From: JACDAN01 sp963847235
GTDB taxonomy: Bacteria; Actinomycetota; Thermoleophilia; Gaiellales; Gaiellaceae
NCBI GenBank assembly: GCA_963847235.1
Contig: CAWJYU010000003.1
Coordinates: 4,096-68,095 of the forward strand
Reading direction: 5' to 3'
DNA length: 64,000 bases
Part shown: positions 1 to 8,307 of the stretch, piece by piece
Layout: each line of letters begins with the position of its first letter
How positions within the stretch are numbered: position 1 is the stretch's first letter
Notes under the pieces: model-generated
Told to the model about the DNA's origin: nothing
The model's database searches: none
What the model saw: the letters and a program-made list of their open reading frames with translations, nothing else
Made by a program: the position numbers and the translations under genes

Positions 1-1242
1 GGGCTCGCGCACGCGCACCGCCACGGGATCGTCCATCGCGACGTGAAGCCGACGAACGTCCTGGTCGCCGACACGGCTGAGCTCTCCGTCAAGCTCCTGG
101 ACTTCGGGCTCGCGCAGTTCGCCGAGGCGGAGACGCTGACGGCGGCCGGTGATGTGCCGGGGACGCTTGCCTACATCTCCCCGGAGCGGCTCGCGGGCGA
201 GGAGGCGACGTTCGGCGCCGACGTGTGGGCAGTTGGCGTCGTGCTCTGGGAGGCGCTGGCCGGCTACCACCCCTTCTGGGCGTCGTCGCCGATCGAGACC
301 GCGCACAGGATCGAGGCCGGCCCGCCGCCGCTCGAGTCCGTTCGCCCGGATCTGCCCAAGCATCTGACCGAGGCTGTCGCGCGCGCCACTGCGGTGGATC
401 CTTCGCGCCGCCCGTCCGCCGTGCAGCTCGCGGACCGGCTCCGAACTGCCCTCGAGACCCGGGACCGGAAGCGCAGCCGCGCGGCACGCGCAGTCCCGGC
501 GCCCCCGGTCCGGCGCGCGCTCGCCGGAACCGCCGCCGCCGTGTTCGTCGGCTGGACGGCCGCGACGCTGCCGTTCTATCCGGCAGGCTGGAGCTGGGGC
601 CTCGCGGCGCTGGCGGGAGCCCTGGCGGCGTTCAAGCCCCGCTTGGGGCTCGCGGCGGCGCTCGGCCTTGCCGTCCTGCCGCTGGGAAACGTCTCGTTCG
701 GGCTCGCCGTCGTCTACGCCGTCGTCGCCGCCGCCTGGCTCGCCGCGACCTGGAACCGGAGCGACGAGGGCCTCTACCCACTTGCCGGAGCTGTTCTCGC
801 GCCCGTCGGGCTCGCGCTGGCGCTGCCCGCAGCGCTGCTGCCAGTCCGCCGCGCGGTCTGGCGTGCCGTGTTCGGCGCCTCCGGCGTCTTCCTGGCGGCG
901 ATCGTCGCCGGACTCAGCGGTGCCACGCTCCCCCTCAGCAGCCGCGAGCCGTCAGCGCTCCGTCTGGACGGAAGCGAGGCTCCGGGTGCCGTCGCCGGAC
1001 GACTCGTCGACTCGCTGTCGGCGCGGCCTGAGCTGCTGCTCACCGCCCTCGCGGTCGCCGCGCTGGCCGCGCTGCTTCCGCCGGCGGCCGAGCGCGGGAT
1101 CTGGCTGGTTGCAGGGCTCGGTGCGGCTGCGACGGCCGTCCTGCTCCTCCCCGTCGAAGCTGTGAGCGCACTGCCGGTGGTCGCCGGAATCTGGCTCTGC
1201 TGCGTCGGTGTGTCCGTCAGAGCCGAGGTACTCCGCCGCTAA
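1..1242 (+). CDS. Membrane Ser/Thr protein kinase, C-terminal part (5' end outside window)
   Basis: The reading frame is open from base 1, so the start and N-lobe lie upstream. Visible are the Hanks-kinase catalytic loop HRDVKPTN (about codons 13-20 of the window), the Mg-binding DFG in LLDFGLAQ, and the activation/APE region GTLAYISPERL. The kinase domain ends near codon 150. The remaining ~250 residues are strongly hydrophobic, with several predicted membrane segments in place of the single segment plus sensor domain usual for PknB-type receptors. It sits 29 bases upstream of fhaA and probably belongs to the same cell-envelope signalling cluster, phosphorylating Ser/Thr on envelope or FHA-associated proteins. 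The GTG inside HRDV at 43 is not a real start. Confidence 0.85.
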   Translation, partial: GLAHAHRHGIVHRDVKPTNVLVADTAELSVKLLDFGLAQFAEAETLTAAGDVPGTLAYISPERLAGEEATFGADVWAVGVVLWEALAGYHPFWASSPIETAHRIEAGPPPLESVRPDLPKHLTEAVARATAVDPSRRPSAVQLADRLRTALETRDRKRSRAARAVPAPPVRRALAGTAAAVFVGWTAATLPFYPAGWSWGLAALAGALAAFKPRLGLAAALGLAVLPLGNVSFGLAVVYAVVAAAWLAATWNRSDEGLYPLAGAVLAPVGLALALPAALLPVRRAVWRAVFGASGVFLAAIVAGLSGATLPLSSREPSALRLDGSEAPGAVAGRLVDSLSARPELLLTALAVAALAALLPPAAERGIWLVAGLGAAATAVLLLPVEAVSALPVVAGIWLCCVGVSVRAEVLRR

Positions 1243-1271
1243 ACTCGACCCCCGCCCGGAAGGGGTCGCGC

Positions 1272-2060
1272 ATGGTGCTCAGGACGATCGAGCAAAAGAT
1301 CGAATCGCTCTTCGAAGGCGCCTTCGGGCGCGCCTTCCGTCGCAACGTGCAGCCGGTCGAGCTGGCGCGGAAGCTGGCGAAGGAGATGGACGACTACAAG
1401 ATGGTCTCCGTCTCGCAGATCTACGCTCCGAACGAGTACGTCGTGTACCTCTCGCCCAGGGATCGCGACCAGTTCAAGAGTTACGAGCCCGCCCTCGTCA
1501 AGGAGCTCGAGGAGTACCTGGCGGAGCACGGTCGGCGCGAGGGCTACCAGCTCCTGTCGGGTCCGCAGGTGTCCTTCCGGACCGACGAGGACCTCGAGGT
1601 GGGGCTCTTCGGCATCTCGAACCGGATGATCCAGCGTGAGCTCCCCGACCAGCCGGTCGAGCCCGAGGTGGAGCCGGGTGCGACCCGCATCTACCGGGCC
1701 GCCTCGCCTTCCGAGACGGAGGCTGCCTCCGCCGAGGAGCTCGGCGTGGAGCCCGACCGGGAGCCGGCGACGGTCACGATCGACGGCTCGCAGCACAAGC
1801 TGGAGAAGCCGGTCATGGTCATCGGCCGGTCGAAGGACAGCGACATCCGCGTCTCCGACCCGAACATCTCCCGGAGGCATGCGGAGATTCGCCAGGAGGG
1901 CACGACCTTCTGGATCGTCGACCTCGACTCCACGAACGGCGTCGCGGTCAATGGCCGCGCGCTGAAACGGGCGAAGCTCGACGACGAGGACCGCATCACC
2001 ATCGGCTCGAGCGAGCTCGTCTTCCGGCGCCCAGGGGCCTCGTCTCAGAATGTGCGCTGA
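1272..2060 (+). CDS. fhaA: FHA domain protein FhaA (DUF3662 + FHA)
   Basis: The 262-residue protein starts with a DUF3662 domain (about residues 1-125, beginning TIEQKIESLFEGAFGRAF). A Glu/Pro-rich linker follows, then a C-terminal FHA domain (about 165-255) with the phosphothreonine-binding signature GRSKDSDIRVSDPNISRRHA and STNGVAVNGR. In actinobacteria FhaA binds phosphorylated partners of PknB and influences peptidoglycan synthesis; that role is known for the family and inferred here. The ATG is preceded by a purine-rich GGAAGGGG. A perfect 11-bp stem-loop lies between this gene and fhaB. Confidence 0.93.
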   Translation: MVLRTIEQKIESLFEGAFGRAFRRNVQPVELARKLAKEMDDYKMVSVSQIYAPNEYVVYLSPRDRDQFKSYEPALVKELEEYLAEHGRREGYQLLSGPQVSFRTDEDLEVGLFGISNRMIQRELPDQPVEPEVEPGATRIYRAASPSETEAASAEELGVEPDREPATVTIDGSQHKLEKPVMVIGRSKDSDIRVSDPNISRRHAEIRQEGTTFWIVDLDSTNGVAVNGRALKRAKLDDEDRITIGSSELVFRRPGASSQNVR

Positions 2061-2103
2061 GTCGCCGGACCGCGCTGGACGGCGCGAGGCGGCGTCCTCG
2101 GTC

Positions 2104-2129
2104 GCACCCATATCACCGGATATGGGTGC
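2104..2129. other. Perfect 11-bp stem-loop between fhaA and fhaB
   Basis: GCACCCATATC (2104-2114), tetraloop ACCG, then GATATGGGTGC (2119-2129) form a perfect hairpin in the 138-base gap between fhaA and fhaB. No T-run follows on either strand, so it is not a standard intrinsic terminator. It could be an mRNA-stabilising or processing element, or another REP-like palindrome. Confidence 0.6.
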
Positions 2130-2198
2130 TCCCTGCGTCCTTCCCTCGCACCGCCCATCGCGCCCCGGCAACGAGCAACATCCTGAGACGAGATCCCC

Positions 2199-2681
2199 AT
2201 GAACATCGCGGCGATCGAGGTCGAAGCGGTCCTCCTCGGCCTGAAGGTCGCGTTCCTCGTCCTCCTCTACCTCTTCATCTGGCGGATCGTCCGTACCGTG
2301 GCGCGCGACGTTCGCCTCCCGCAGGAGAGCTTCGTGCTCGCCCCGCAGCAGGCGGCGGCCGCCGGCTTGGGGCCGCGCGCCCGCATCGGGAGCCTCGTTG
2401 TCCTCTCGAGCCCGGCGCTGAAGGTCGACAGCGAGCGGACGCTCGACTCGGCGCCGGTCACACTCGGGCGCTCGTCCGACAACGACATGGAGCTCGGCGA
2501 CGACGAGTTCGCCTCGGCGTACCATGCGCGCGTCGAACCCCGCCGCGACGGCATCTGGGTCGAGGACGTCGGCTCGACGAACGGCACCTTCGTGAACGGG
2601 AACAAGCTCAACGGCCCGAGGAAGCTCGCGCCGGGCGACGTGATCCGCGTGGGCGAGACCGACCTGAGGTTCGAGGCGTGA
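2199..2681 (+). CDS. fhaB: FHA domain protein FhaB (FipA-like), membrane-anchored
   Basis: A 160-residue protein with one N-terminal membrane segment (about residues 9-30, LLGLKVAFLVLLYLFIW). A cytoplasmic FHA domain follows (about 75-155), with GRSSDNDMELGDDEFASAYHA and STNGTFVNGNKLNGP. The Arg, Ser and Asn residues that contact phosphothreonine are present. FhaB/FipA-type proteins link PknB-family phosphorylation to septal and envelope proteins. The stop overlaps the GTG of the downstream phosphatase (GTGA), so the two are translationally coupled. Confidence 0.92.
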   Translation: MNIAAIEVEAVLLGLKVAFLVLLYLFIWRIVRTVARDVRLPQESFVLAPQQAAAAGLGPRARIGSLVVLSSPALKVDSERTLDSAPVTLGRSSDNDMELGDDEFASAYHARVEPRRDGIWVEDVGSTNGTFVNGNKLNGPRKLAPGDVIRVGETDLRFEA

Positions 2682-3613
2682 ACATCGGCGTGGCCACACA
2701 TCCCGGACGCAAGCGTCGCCACAACGAGGACGCGTACGTCGTCGAGCCGCCGATATTCGCCGTCGCCGACGGGATGGGCGGCGCGAAGGCCGGCGAGGTC
2801 GCGTCCGGCCTCGCCGCCGCGGCGCTCAAGGAGACCGGCGCGGACGGCAGCGGCGAGGAGCGCGTCGCGCAGCTGATCCAAGAGGCGAACCGGCGCGTCT
2901 TCAGGCGGGCGAGCGAGGATCGCGAGGCGTCCGGCATGGGGACGACGATGACCGTGGCGCTCGTCGAGGACGGCACCGTCGTCTTCGGCCATGTCGGCGA
3001 CTCGCGCGCCTACCTGATCCGCGGTGGCTCGATCGAGCAGCTGACCGACGACCACTCGCTCGTCGCGGAGCTCGTGCGAAGCGGCCGGCTCACGCCGGAG
3101 GAGGCCGAGGCGCACCCGCAGCGATCGGTGATCACACGCGCGGTGGGCACCGAGCCCGATGTCGACGTCGACACCTTCACGGTCGAGCCCGAGGACGGCG
3201 ACCTGTTCCTGATCTGCTCGGACGGCCTCACGGACATGGTCGACGACGGCACGATCATCGACGCGATCGAGCGTCATCGCGACGACCTGGACGAGGCGGC
3301 GAAGGCACTGGTCGGCGCGGCGAACCGCGTCGGCGGGGAGGACAACATCACCGTCCTCCTGGTCGAAGTCGGCGAGGAGGCTGAAGTCTCCGACACGCTG
3401 CGCGCGGAGGCCGTCGAGGTCGACGAGGACACCCTGTCCGGGCTCGAGGCGGTGCCCGTAGTCGACACTGCAGTGGTCCCGCCCGAGGAGGCCGAGGAGC
3501 TCGCGGAGGCGGAGCCGCCGAAGCGGCGCGGTCGCGCGGTGCCGATCGTCTCGGGGCTGGCGCTGCTGCTGATCGCGGCTGCCGCCCTGCTCTGGCTCCT
3601 GGAGAACGTATGA
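2678..3613 (+). CDS. pstP: PP2C-family Ser/Thr phosphatase (PstP type)
   Basis: The GTG at 2678, overlapping the fhaB stop, gives a protein starting MNIGVATHPGRKRRHNEDAY, the normal PP2C N-terminus; the open frame further upstream is not coding. PP2C metal-binding motifs are all visible: RRHNED, VADGMGG, HVGDSRAYL, SDGLTDMV and GGEDNITVLLV. An acidic linker leads to a single C-terminal membrane segment (LALLLIAAAALLWLL), and the protein ends four residues later with no extracytoplasmic domain. It should reverse phosphorylation by PknB and the other kinases of this locus. The stop overlaps the ATG of the SEDS gene. Confidence 0.93.
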   Translation: MNIGVATHPGRKRRHNEDAYVVEPPIFAVADGMGGAKAGEVASGLAAAALKETGADGSGEERVAQLIQEANRRVFRRASEDREASGMGTTMTVALVEDGTVVFGHVGDSRAYLIRGGSIEQLTDDHSLVAELVRSGRLTPEEAEAHPQRSVITRAVGTEPDVDVDTFTVEPEDGDLFLICSDGLTDMVDDGTIIDAIERHRDDLDEAAKALVGAANRVGGEDNITVLLVEVGEEAEVSDTLRAEAVEVDEDTLSGLEAVPVVDTAVVPPEEAEELAEAEPPKRRGRAVPIVSGLALLLIAAAALLWLLENV

Positions 3614-4875
3614 GCGCAAGGACGCGGGAGCTCTTCAGCCTGATCCTGGTCGGGATCCTCGTCGGCACCGCGTTCGCGAGCGTCTACATCGCGCGCCAGG
3701 AGGTCGTCAGCACCGAGTCGCTCTCCTACGCGCTCTTCTTCCTCGGCCTCTACGTCGCGGCCCACGTCGTCACGCGGATCACGGTGCCGCACGCCGACCC
3801 GTACCTCCTCCCGATGGCCGGCCTGCTGACCGGCATCGGCCTGACCGAGATCTACCGCCTGAACGAGGACGAAGCCTTCCGGCAGGGCGTCTGGATCGTG
3901 ATCGGCCTCGCCGCCTTCGCCGGGACGCTACTCGTGCTTCGCCGCGACTACCGACGGCTCGAGAGCTACAAGTACCTCTTCGGTATCGGGGCACTCGTCC
4001 TGCTCGCCCTGCCGGCGATGCCCTTCATCGGCAGGACGGTGAACGGCGCCAGGCTCTGGGTCGAGCTCGGGCCGATGCGGTTCCAACCGGGTGAGTTCGC
4101 GAAGATCTGCCTGATCGTCTTCCTCGCCGGCTACCTGCGCGAGAAGCGGGAGGTGCTGGCGCAGGCTCGCCTGAAGGATCTCGGCCCCCTGCTCTTCATC
4201 TGGGGCGGCGCGATGGCCGTCCTCGTGCTCACGAACGACCTCGGCGGCGGGCTCCTCTACTTCGGGATCTTCCTGGCGATGCTCTACGTCGCCACGGCGC
4301 AGGTCTGGTTCGTCGCCGCGGGGGCGGCGATGTTCGTCGGCGGCGCCGCGCTCGTCTACACGCAGGTCGGGCGGGTCGCGGACCGGGTGCGGATGTGGCT
4401 CGACCCGTGGAGCGACGCCGACGGCGGCGGCTACCAGACGATCCAGTCGATCTACGCGATCGCCAACGGCCACTTCGGCGGGACCGGCTTCGGACAGGGC
4501 ACGTTCACGGACGCCGACGGCAACCCGCTGATCCCGTACGTCAGCACCGACTTCATCTACTCCGCGCTGGCGCAGGAGCTCGGCCTCGTCGGGATCTCGG
4601 CGTTCCTGCTCGTCTACATGCTCTTCGCGGCGCGCGGCTTCCGCATCGCGATGCTCGCCCAGGACGGCTTCTCCAAGCTGCTCGCGGTCGGTCTGACGTT
4701 CTGCTTCACGCTCCAGACGTTCATCATCGTCGGCGGGATCGTCCGCATCATCCCGCTGACCGGGATCACGCTTCCCTTCGTCAGCTACGGCGGCTCGAGC
4801 ATCGTCGCGAACTTCGTTCTGCTCGCGGGACTGCTGCTCGTCTCCAACAGAGCGAACGAACGGCTGGGCTCGTGA
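3610..4875 (+). CDS. rodA: SEDS peptidoglycan glycosyltransferase (RodA/FtsW family)
   Basis: A 421-residue polytopic protein with about ten or more membrane segments. SEDS motifs include NGARLWVELGPMRFQPGEFAK, the extracytoplasmic STDFIYSALAQELGLVG with the Asp/Glu catalytic region, and the C-terminal TGITLPFVSYGGSS. SEDS proteins polymerise glycan strands from lipid II and work with a class B PBP, here the next gene. The cluster position between a PP2C gene and pbpA matches rodA of actinobacteria; sequence alone does not separate RodA from FtsW completely. It overlaps both neighbours by four bases. Confidence 0.92.
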   Translation: MSARTRELFSLILVGILVGTAFASVYIARQEVVSTESLSYALFFLGLYVAAHVVTRITVPHADPYLLPMAGLLTGIGLTEIYRLNEDEAFRQGVWIVIGLAAFAGTLLVLRRDYRRLESYKYLFGIGALVLLALPAMPFIGRTVNGARLWVELGPMRFQPGEFAKICLIVFLAGYLREKREVLAQARLKDLGPLLFIWGGAMAVLVLTNDLGGGLLYFGIFLAMLYVATAQVWFVAAGAAMFVGGAALVYTQVGRVADRVRMWLDPWSDADGGGYQTIQSIYAIANGHFGGTGFGQGTFTDADGNPLIPYVSTDFIYSALAQELGLVGISAFLLVYMLFAARGFRIAMLAQDGFSKLLAVGLTFCFTLQTFIIVGGIVRIIPLTGITLPFVSYGGSSIVANFVLLAGLLLVSNRANERLGS

Positions 4876-6353
4876 ACACGCAGATCTCGCGTCTCGCGGT
4901 CGCCGGGCTCGTGCTCGTGACCTCGCTGATCGTCGGCACGACCTACTGGCAGGCCTGGGCGGCTCCGGGCCTCGCCGAGCGGCAGGACAACGCGATCAAG
5001 GTCGTCGCGCAGTTCACGATCAAGCGCGGGCTGATCTACGCCGGCGACGGCGTGACCCGGCTGGCCGTGAACCGCCGCCGGCGCGTCTCCGGCCAGACCT
5101 TCTACCTGCGCCGCTACCCCAAGGGCGAGCTGACGGCGCACGCGGTGGGCTACTCGACCCGGTCGCGGTCGCGGACCGGGCTCGAGCGGTCGCGCAACGA
5201 CTTCCTCACCGGCGCGAACCAGAACCTGAGCACCGTCCTGGACACGACGCTGGACGAGCTGCGCGGCAAGACGATCGAGGGCAACGACATCATCACGACG
5301 ATCCGCTGGCGGGCCCAGGCGGTGGCCCTGCGCGCCCTCGGAGGCCAGTGCGGCGCCGCGGTCGCGCTCGAGCCGTCGACCGGGAAGGTGCTCGTCCTCG
5401 CCTCGAGCCCGAGCTTCGATCCCAATCTCGTCGAGCGGAACTTCGGTGCCGTGCAGCGTGGCCGTGGCGCTTGTCCGATCGCGCCGCTGCTGAACCGCGG
5501 CACCGCGGGGCTCTTCATCCCCGGCTCGACGTTCAAGGTCGTGACCGCGGCGGCCGCGCTCGACTCCGGCCGCTACTCGACCAACTCGTCGTTCGTCGAT
5601 CCCGGCTACTGCATCGAGTACGGCCAGCGGGTCAACAACTACGACACGTCCAGCCCCTTCGGGCGCGTGAGCTTCTCGCAGGCGCTCGTGAACTCGATCA
5701 ACTCGTCGTTCTGCGAGATGGGCAAGGAGATGGGCGCCGGTGTGATCCTCGACTACGCGCGGCGCTTCGGCTTCTACGAGGACCCGCCGGTCGACCTGCC
5801 CTCGGACGAGCGGCTGCCGAGCGGTCTCTACCAGGACGGCAAGCTGGTGCCCGAGTCCAAGGAGGGTGACGCCGACCCCGGCCGGCTCGCGTTCGGCCAG
5901 GAGCGGATGCTCGTCACGCCGATGCAGATGGCAATGGTCGCGGCCACCGTGGCGAACGGCGGCGTCGTGATGGAGCCGTACCTGACCGACCGGGTGCGGG
6001 CGCCCGACGGCTCCATCGTCCAGCGCATGAAGCCGGACGAGGTGCGACGCGCGATCAAGGAACAGACTGCCCGCGACCTGACGGCGATGATGGAAGGGGT
6101 CGTGTCGGGCGGGACGGGGACCGCCGCGCAGATTCCGGGCGTTCGCGTCGCCGGGAAGACCGGTACCGCCGAGACGGGCCGCGCCGGCAGGAACGTCGCC
6201 GGGTTCATCGCCTTCGCGCCGGCCGACCGGCCGCGGGTCGCGGTCGCCGTCTACCTCCAGAACCAGAGCGGGACGGGCGGCACCGTCGCCGCCCCGGTCG
6301 CGAAGCAGATCTTGCAGGCACTTCTACGCGCGCCGTCGAACTCGGAGAGTTAG
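4872..6353 (+). CDS. pbpA: Penicillin-binding protein, class B transpeptidase (PbpA)
   Basis: The GTG at 4872 overlaps the rodA stop and gives 493 residues with an N-terminal membrane anchor (LVLVTSLIVGTTYW). The transpeptidase domain carries the nucleophile motif STFK (in PGSTFKVVTAAAALDSG), an SxN-type SIN (VNSINSSF) and KTGT (VAGKTGTAE). It cross-links peptidoglycan outside the membrane together with the adjacent SEDS protein. The dimerisation domain is short, as in mycobacterial PbpA. It ends four bases before pknB. Confidence 0.93.
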   Translation: MNTQISRLAVAGLVLVTSLIVGTTYWQAWAAPGLAERQDNAIKVVAQFTIKRGLIYAGDGVTRLAVNRRRRVSGQTFYLRRYPKGELTAHAVGYSTRSRSRTGLERSRNDFLTGANQNLSTVLDTTLDELRGKTIEGNDIITTIRWRAQAVALRALGGQCGAAVALEPSTGKVLVLASSPSFDPNLVERNFGAVQRGRGACPIAPLLNRGTAGLFIPGSTFKVVTAAAALDSGRYSTNSSFVDPGYCIEYGQRVNNYDTSSPFGRVSFSQALVNSINSSFCEMGKEMGAGVILDYARRFGFYEDPPVDLPSDERLPSGLYQDGKLVPESKEGDADPGRLAFGQERMLVTPMQMAMVAATVANGGVVMEPYLTDRVRAPDGSIVQRMKPDEVRRAIKEQTARDLTAMMEGVVSGGTGTAAQIPGVRVAGKTGTAETGRAGRNVAGFIAFAPADRPRVAVAVYLQNQSGTGGTVAAPVAKQILQALLRAPSNSES

Positions 6354-6357
6354 GCAA

Positions 6358-8307
6358 GTGGCGGTTTCCGACACCCTGATCAACACGCTCTTCGACGGGC
6401 GGTACCGCATCGTCCGGCGGCTCGGCTCCGGCGGGATGGCGAACGTCTACCTCGCCGAGGACGAGGACCTCGGCCGTCAGGTCGCGATCAAGATCCTCAA
6501 CGACCGGCACGCGAGCGACGAGTCGTTCATCGAGCGGTTCCGGCGCGAGGCGAAGAACGCGGCCGGCCTGACCCACCCGAACATCGTCTCGATCTACGAC
6601 CGCGGCGAGGCCGAGGGCACCTACTACATCGCGATGGAGTACCTCGAGGGCCGGTCGCTCAAGGACAGGATCGTCGCCGAAGGGCCGCTGCCGATCCCGG
6701 CGGCGATCGACGCGACACGGCAGATCCTCCACGCGCTCGGGTTCGCGCACCGGGGCGGAGTCGTCCACCGGGACGTGAAGCCGCACAACGTGCTGCTGTC
6801 GCCGGACGGCTCCGAGCGGCGCTACAAGGTGACGGACTTCGGGATCTCGCGCACCTCGGCGAGCCAGATGACCGAGGCGGGCTCGATCGTCGGCACCGCG
6901 CAGTACCTCTCACCCGAGCAGGCGCGCGGCGCAGCCGTCGACCAGCGCTCGGACATCTACTCGGTCGGGATCGTGCTCTACGAGCTGCTGACCGGGAAGC
7001 TGCCGTTCACCGGCGAGACGCCGCTCGAGATCGCGATGAAGCATCTCTCGGAGATCCCGAAGCCGCCCTCGGCGCTCCGGCCGGAGGTCTCGCCCGACCT
7101 CGACATGGTCGTCCTGCGCGCGCTCGCCAAGGATCCGGGAGACCGGTTCGAGAGCGCGGAGGAGATGGACCGGGAGCTCGCGCGAGTCGCCTCCGGATCG
7201 GCGGTGACCGCGGAGACGGCCGATGCGGCTACGGCCGTTCTGGCCGGTGCCGGGCTGGCGGAGTCGGCGCCGACGATGGTCTCCCGCCGCCCGGTCGTCA
7301 CCCCGCCGCCGCCGCGCTACCGCGAGCACGAGTACTACGACTACGAGCCGCCGCGCCGCCGCCGGAAGTTCTGGCCGTGGCTCCTCACGGGGCTCCTGCT
7401 GGTCGGCGCGCTCGTCGCAGGCTTCTACGTCTGGCAGCAGATCCAGGACGAGATCAACGAGTCGAAGCCGGTCGCCGTCCCGTTCGTGGAGGGCGTTCGG
7501 GCGCCGGTCGCGCGGCGGCGGATCCAGGACGCCGGGCTGCGGCCCGTTCCGCGACAGGAGTCCAGCGACAGCGTTCCCCAGGGGATCGTGATCCGCCAGG
7601 AGCCCGATGCCGGCGAGCGGATCCAGCGCGGCAACGCGGTGCGGTACTTCGTCTCGACCGGCAGGCCGAGGGTGCAGGTGCCGGAGGTGGTGGGGGCCCG
7701 CGAGTCGGACGCCGTCGCGACCTTACGCGCCGCCGGCCTCGTTCCGCGGGTGGTCGACATCTTCTCGACCGAGCCCGAGGGAACCGTCATCGCGCAGGAT
7801 CCCAAGGGCGGGACGAGCATCGTCGAGGGGAGCGACGTGCGGCTCAACGTGTCGAAGGGCCCGCAGCAGACAGGGCTCCCGAACGTGATCGGGCGCTCGT
7901 TCGACGACGCGGCCGCGGCGCTGCGAGAAGCGGGCTTCACGCCGGTTCGGCGCGACGTCGAGGCGCAGGAGCCGGAAGGGACCGTGATCGGGATGAGCCC
8001 CAGCGCCGGCACGCTCGCCCCGCCCGGAACCCGCGTGACGCTGAGCGTGTCCTCGGGGACGTCGACGACCGCGGTTCCGGACGTCGTCGGCGAGGAGGAG
8101 GCGAGCGCGCGGGCGACGCTGCAGAACGAGGGCTGGCGGGTCCTGATTCGTGACACGCCGACGACGAACCCCGACGAGGACGGCCTGGTCATCACGCAGA
8201 CGCCCGCTCCGGGCGAGCAGGCCGAGCCCGGCGCGCAGGTGATCATCTACGTGGGGCGCTACCAGGAGATCCCGGAGCCGCCTCCGCCGCCCGAGACCTT
8301 TCCGTGA
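6358..8307 (+). CDS. pknB: PASTA-domain Ser/Thr protein kinase PknB
   Basis: A 649-residue transmembrane kinase with a GTG start. The kinase domain spans about residues 15-280, with glycine loop LGSGGMANVYL, lysine in VAIKIL, catalytic HRDVKPHN, DFG in VTDFGIS and GTAQYLSPEQARG. A basic Arg-rich juxtamembrane stretch precedes one membrane segment (about 338-361). Four extracytoplasmic PASTA repeats follow to about residue 640, each beginning VP or LP (VPFVEGV, VPEVVGA, LPNVIGR, VPDVVGE). PASTA domains bind muropeptides/lipid II, coupling wall state to phosphorylation. No separate pknA gene lies between pbpA and pknB, unlike the mycobacterial cluster. The stop overlaps the ddl start. Confidence 0.95.
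   Translation: MAVSDTLINTLFDGRYRIVRRLGSGGMANVYLAEDEDLGRQVAIKILNDRHASDESFIERFRREAKNAAGLTHPNIVSIYDRGEAEGTYYIAMEYLEGRSLKDRIVAEGPLPIPAAIDATRQILHALGFAHRGGVVHRDVKPHNVLLSPDGSERRYKVTDFGISRTSASQMTEAGSIVGTAQYLSPEQARGAAVDQRSDIYSVGIVLYELLTGKLPFTGETPLEIAMKHLSEIPKPPSALRPEVSPDLDMVVLRALAKDPGDRFESAEEMDRELARVASGSAVTAETADAATAVLAGAGLAESAPTMVSRRPVVTPPPPRYREHEYYDYEPPRRRRKFWPWLLTGLLLVGALVAGFYVWQQIQDEINESKPVAVPFVEGVRAPVARRRIQDAGLRPVPRQESSDSVPQGIVIRQEPDAGERIQRGNAVRYFVSTGRPRVQVPEVVGARESDAVATLRAAGLVPRVVDIFSTEPEGTVIAQDPKGGTSIVEGSDVRLNVSKGPQQTGLPNVIGRSFDDAAAALREAGFTPVRRDVEAQEPEGTVIGMSPSAGTLAPPGTRVTLSVSSGTSTTAVPDVVGEEEASARATLQNEGWRVLIRDTPTTNPDEDGLVITQTPAPGEQAEPGAQVIIYVGRYQEIPEPPPPPETFP

Noticed and set aside
1239..3619. 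Long minus-strand frames opposite fhaA, fhaB and the phosphatase
   Set aside because: Antisense shadows caused by high G+C; no recognisable motifs, and the plus-strand genes are certain.
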